From the NCBI GenBank assembly GCA_964624465.1, contig CAZUZD010000280.1, positions 1 through 8,397 on the forward strand: a stretch of 8,397 bases of DNA. Reading direction: 5' to 3'. This document shows positions 5,859 through 8,397 of this stretch, one piece after another (the stretch's first letter is position 1; the number at the start of each line of letters is the position of its first letter). The notes beneath the pieces are model-generated. The model made no database searches. It was not told the origin of the DNA and saw only the letters and a program-made list of their open reading frames with translations. The translations under genes were made by a program, and so were the position numbers. Source of the DNA: CAZUZD01 sp964624465 (GTDB lineage: Bacteria; Planctomycetota; Planctomycetia; Isosphaerales; Isosphaeraceae).

Positions 5859-7583
5859 TCAGGGGCCGGGGGCGGCGACGGCGGCGACCGCGGGGCCGGC
5901 GAGCACGACGGTGGGCGCCTGGTCGGGCTCGACCTCGGTGTCGTCGCCGGGGTCGAGGCCGCCGGGCCGGGCCGTCGCCTCGGGTTCGTGCAGCGTCCAC
6001 CAGCGGTGGGCGGCGTCGGCGTCCCAGCCGCCGGCATCGACGCAGGCGGCCAGGGCGTGGTCGAGGGTGACGGCGTCGGGGAAGCGGTCGGCGGGGTCGC
6101 GGGCCAGGCAGCGGGCGACGACGGCGACGAGGTCGGCGGGCAGGTCGGGCCGGTAGATGGACGCCAGGTCGATGGGGTCGCGGGCGTGGGCGACGAGCAC
6201 CTGCAGGGGCGAGTCGGCCTCGATCGGCGGCCGGCCGGTCAGGAGGAAGTAGGCGACGGCGCCCAGCGCGTAGATGTCGGTGCGGGGGTCGGGCTCGTCG
6301 CCGCTGGCCTGCTCGGGCGACATGAACTGCGGCGAGCCGACGACGGCCTGCTCGGCGGTCAGGACGGCCGAGTCGGGGCCCTCGACGGCCTTGACCAGGC
6401 CGAAGTCCAGGACCTTGGTGAAGTCGTACTGGCCGCCGCGGGTGGAGGCGTAGAGGTTGGCCGGCTTGATGTCGCGGTGCACCAGGCCGGCGGCGTGCGC
6501 CTCGGCCAGCGCGCCGCAGGCCTGGCGGAGCAGGAAGATCACCCGCGCCGGCGGCAGCGGCCCGTGGCGGTCGACCAGGGTGCCGAGGTCCAGGCCGGGC
6601 AGGTACTCCATGACGTAGAAGAACGTGCCGTCGTCGGCGTGGCCGTAGTCGTAGACCTCGATGGTGTTGGGGTGCGAGAGCTTGGCGGTGGCGCGCACCT
6701 CGCGCTCGAAGCGGGCGCGGGCGCGGGGCTCGTCGGTGCGGCCGTGGGCGATGAGCTTGATGGCGCAGGGCCGCTTGAGCATCAGGTGCTCGGCCAGGTA
6801 CACCACGCCCATGCCGCCCGAGCCGAGCTTCTGGCGGAGCCGGTACTGGCCGAGCTGGCGGGCCTCGTGCACCTCGGTGCGGAGCCGGTTGATGATGTAC
6901 GAGCCGTAGAGCGCGATGCCGGCCCCGATGAGCATGATCACCGTGTGGTCGCTGATCATCTCGAACGACAGGAACTGCGGCGCCAGCTCGTAGATGTCGT
7001 GGTGCCGCACCCGCACGGCGATCGCCACCAGCACCGGCGTCAGCGCCAGCATCGCCACCACCCGCGCCGCCCGCTGCCAGGTGTTGGGGATGAACAGGCC
7101 GTAGATGACCATCAGCATGAACGAGTAGAGCGTCAGGTTCTTGGCCAGGGCCAGGACCTCGATCGCCTCCTCGGAGTAGCTGTAGCGGAGGATGGTCCGG
7201 TAGTGCAGGATCGCCAGGAATCCGGTGATCAGCCCGAACGTCCAGACCTCGAGCCGGCGGAGCTGGTCGTAGGTGAGCTTGCGGTCGCCGGCCAGGAGCG
7301 CGAACGACGAGCCCAGGAACCCGAGCAGGAAGGTGTGGCTGGCCCAGGTCAGCTTGCTGACCGAGGCGTCGAACCAGGTGCGGCCCAGCAGGTTCCGCAG
7401 GAAGAACAGGCTGAAGCCCAGCAGGAAGATGATGGTGACGGCCTGGAGCCGGGTCCGCAGCAGGACCTCGTTCTCGGCCAGCAGCTTCACCGGCGTGGTC
7501 GTGATCACCGCCAGCCGCTGGCGCACCGGCCCGGCGGGCGAGGTCGCGCTGTCGGGGCGATCGCGCGCGGCGTCCGGCGGCAT
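5859..7583 (-). CDS. Membrane-anchored Hanks-type Ser/Thr protein kinase
   Basis: This 574-residue protein joins a polytopic N-terminal membrane domain to a complete cytoplasmic kinase domain. About six hydrophobic segments lie near 48-66, 83-98, 113-127, 152-165, 173-190 and 212-232. The kinase domain (about 247-515) has all key motifs: glycine loop GSGGMG (254-259), Lys276 in CAIK, helix-C Glu295, HRDIKPAN (369-376) with catalytic Asp371, DFG (393-395), activation/P+1 segment GSPQFMSPEQ (416-425), DIYALG (436-441) and Arg500. It should be active and autophosphorylating. The tail (about 535-574) is acidic then Ala/Pro-rich, with two Thr followed by Val. Most bacterial PknB-like kinases place the kinase first and the sensor after a single membrane segment; here the order is reversed. 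No PASTA, WD40 or TPR repeats are present. There is no strong ribosome binding site before the ATG at 7583, so the exact start is less certain. It is followed by the RMD1-like gene. Confidence 0.95.
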   Translation of the reverse strand: MPPDAARDRPDSATSPAGPVRQRLAVITTTPVKLLAENEVLLRTRLQAVTIIFLLGFSLFFLRNLLGRTWFDASVSKLTWASHTFLLGFLGSSFALLAGDRKLTYDQLRRLEVWTFGLITGFLAILHYRTILRYSYSEEAIEVLALAKNLTLYSFMLMVIYGLFIPNTWQRAARVVAMLALTPVLVAIAVRVRHHDIYELAPQFLSFEMISDHTVIMLIGAGIALYGSYIINRLRTEVHEARQLGQYRLRQKLGSGGMGVVYLAEHLMLKRPCAIKLIAHGRTDEPRARARFEREVRATAKLSHPNTIEVYDYGHADDGTFFYVMEYLPGLDLGTLVDRHGPLPPARVIFLLRQACGALAEAHAAGLVHRDIKPANLYASTRGGQYDFTKVLDFGLVKAVEGPDSAVLTAEQAVVGSPQFMSPEQASGDEPDPRTDIYALGAVAYFLLTGRPPIEADSPLQVLVAHARDPIDLASIYRPDLPADLVAVVARCLARDPADRFPDAVTLDHALAACVDAGGWDADAAHRWWTLHEPEATARPGGLDPGDDTEVEPDQAPTVVLAGPAVAAVAAPGP

Positions 7584-7661
7584 GGGGTGCGGTCCAGGGG
7601 GGCCCAGCGGGCGACGGCACCACGTGCGGTCGTCCGGAACCGGGCGGTTGGGGGGGCAATC

Positions 7662-7670
7662 ATCGTATCA
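7662..7670 (-). promoter_or_regulatory. Possible extended -10 promoter for the kinase gene
   Basis: On the minus strand the sequence reads TGATACGAT, fitting an extended -10 element (TG-n-TACGAT, four of six matches to TATAAT). It lies in a rare AT-richer patch about 80 bases before the kinase start. No good -35 box is seen at the usual distance. Weak evidence. Confidence 0.3.
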
Positions 7671-7680
7671 CAGAACCCTG

Positions 7681-7730
7681 CCGGGGACACCCATCGATCC
7701 GAGTTTCCGATCGGTGCGGTCTGTCCCGGG
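7681..7730 (-). terminator. Hairpin after modC, possible terminator or attenuator
   Basis: On the minus strand CCCGGGACA (7730-7722) pairs with TGTCCCCGG (7689-7681) at eight of nine positions. An inner stem CGATC (7713-7709) with GATCG (7699-7695) lies inside it around a nine-base loop. It starts 11 bases after the modC stop codon and lies before the possible kinase promoter, which suits a separator between the two units. There is no T-run after it, so intrinsic termination is uncertain. Confidence 0.4.
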
Positions 7731-7741
7731 ACACACCTCCC

Positions 7742-8397
7742 TCAGGAGCCCGCGCGCACCCGGGCGGCGCGGGCCTTGATGACCAGCACGACCGCGACCC
7801 CGGGCTCCAGCCCCAGCGCCGCCACCGCCGCGTGCACCAGGCTCACCACCCAGACAACCGGCCCGGTGCGGACCAGGACCTCGGCCTCGGCGGCGTGGGC
7901 CAGCACCCGCTCGACCCGGCCGGCGATCCGGTTGCGGGCGCTCAGCCGGCCCTCCAGCGGGCCGACGGCCAGGAGGATGTCGTCGGAGGCGACGGCCACC
8001 TGCACGCTCGCATCCAGGGGCCAGTCGCGGTGGGGCACGATCAGGACCGGGCCGTCGGGCCCGCCCAGCCGCAGCGCCGTCTCGCCGGCCCCGGGGTCGT
8101 GGCCGGCCACGATGGCGTCGAACCGGTTGCCCAGGGTGGCCCGGCCGGAGGGGGCGCCGGCCGGGCGCTCGCGCGCCGCCAGGAGGTCGAGCGGCGGCCC
8201 CTCGGCGGTGACGCGGCCGGCGTCGAGCAGGAACAGGCGGTCGCCCAGCGCCAGGGCCTCGTCGGGGCTGTGGGTGACGTAGAGCACCGGGATCGCCTCG
8301 GCCCGCTGCACGGCCCGGAGCCGGCCGACAAGCTCGGCCCGCGCCTCCAGGTCCAGCGCCTAGACCGGCTCGTCGCAGAGCAAGAGCCGGGGCCGGG
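7742..8397 (-). pseudogene. modC: Molybdate-type ABC transporter ATPase, C-terminal part, with in-frame stop
   Basis: Read from the right edge, the frame gives RPRLLLCDEPV, then TAG at 8362-8360, then ALDLEARAEL and 205 residues to TGA 7744-7742. The parts on either side of the stop form one Walker B/D-loop motif (normally DEP-x-SALD) in the same frame, so this is one gene with a nonsense codon. After it come the H-loop YVTHSPDEAL (switch His at 8272-8270), the signature end of the nucleotide-binding domain, and a TOBE/Mop-like domain (SARNRIAGRVERVL through VVLVIKARAARV), which in ModC binds molybdate or contacts its partners. ModC powers the ModABC uptake system for molybdate or tungstate at the inner membrane. 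Walker A and the LSGGQ motif lie outside the window. The C-terminal portion shows no other damage, suggesting a recent mutation or a base-call error. Another CUT1-type importer ATPase with a TOBE domain is possible, but the ending fits ModC best. Confidence 0.75.
8360..8362 (-). other. In-frame TAG inside the Walker B/D-loop of modC
   Basis: The codon falls exactly where the family has the D-loop serine (DEP-V-[S]-ALD). A single C-to-A change turns TCG (Ser) into TAG. The surrounding frame is intact on both sides, which argues against an indel. Confidence 0.85.

Noticed and set aside
7584..7741. Riboswitch or molybdate-sensing RNA before the kinase gene
   Set aside because: The region has one imperfect two-stem hairpin and no recognisable conserved riboswitch core; it also follows modC instead of preceding a molybdate gene.
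5106..8282. A 1058-codon open frame on the plus strand spanning three minus-strand genes
   Set aside because: It crosses the RMD1-like gene, the kinase and modC in antisense, is rich in Gly/Val/Asp/Gln without any motif, and runs over intergenic DNA. It is a GC-rich shadow.
8360..8362. TAG as a recoded amino acid (for example pyrrolysine)
   Set aside because: The position is a conserved D-loop serine, one base from a Ser codon, and nothing in the window suggests recoding machinery; mutation or sequencing error is simpler.

Overview
The window is very GC-rich (roughly 70%) protein-coding DNA whose codons strongly favour G or C at the third position. The mix of genes suggests a member of the Planctomycetota (Isosphaerales/Gemmatales-like): large secreted proteins with no clear family, a Hanks-type Ser/Thr kinase fused to a polytopic membrane domain, and a secreted HExxH metallopeptidase. 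This assignment is an inference from gene content and composition; there is no rRNA or tRNA in the window to confirm it.

Layout: two gene blocks converge on a repeat-rich gap. On the + strand are the 3' end of ribF (riboflavin kinase domain, 1-395), a large secreted protein of unknown function (540-3425) and a secreted zinc-metallopeptidase-like protein (3470-4396). The last two lie 44 bases apart, both have good ribosome binding sites and signal peptides, and look like one operon. On the - strand, read from the right edge, are the C-terminal part of a molybdate-type ABC transporter ATPase (modC, 8397-7742) broken by an in-frame TAG inside its Walker B/D-loop motif, a membrane-anchored Ser/Thr protein kinase (7583-5859), and an RMD1/DUF155-like protein with a C-terminal membrane anchor (5801-4707). 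The kinase and the RMD1-like gene are 57 bases apart and probably co-transcribed.

The 310-base convergent gap (4397-4706) is the most unusual non-coding part. It holds three clear copies and one degenerate copy of a short palindromic element that starts with GTAG followed by an imperfect hairpin, arranged as two successive inverted pairs. This is the architecture of REP/REPIN elements mobilised by RAYT transposases. A further hairpin sits at the stop codon of the RMD1-like gene. Other hairpins lie just after the ribF stop (two nested inverted repeats) and just after the modC stop.

Possible joint functions: the secreted pair acts outside the cytoplasmic membrane, the peptidase perhaps acting on or with the large protein; the kinase probably senses something in or near the membrane and could regulate the neighbouring membrane-anchored RMD1-like protein. 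Both are inferences from gene order. No CRISPR array, tRNA, rRNA, integrase or complete transposon was seen.
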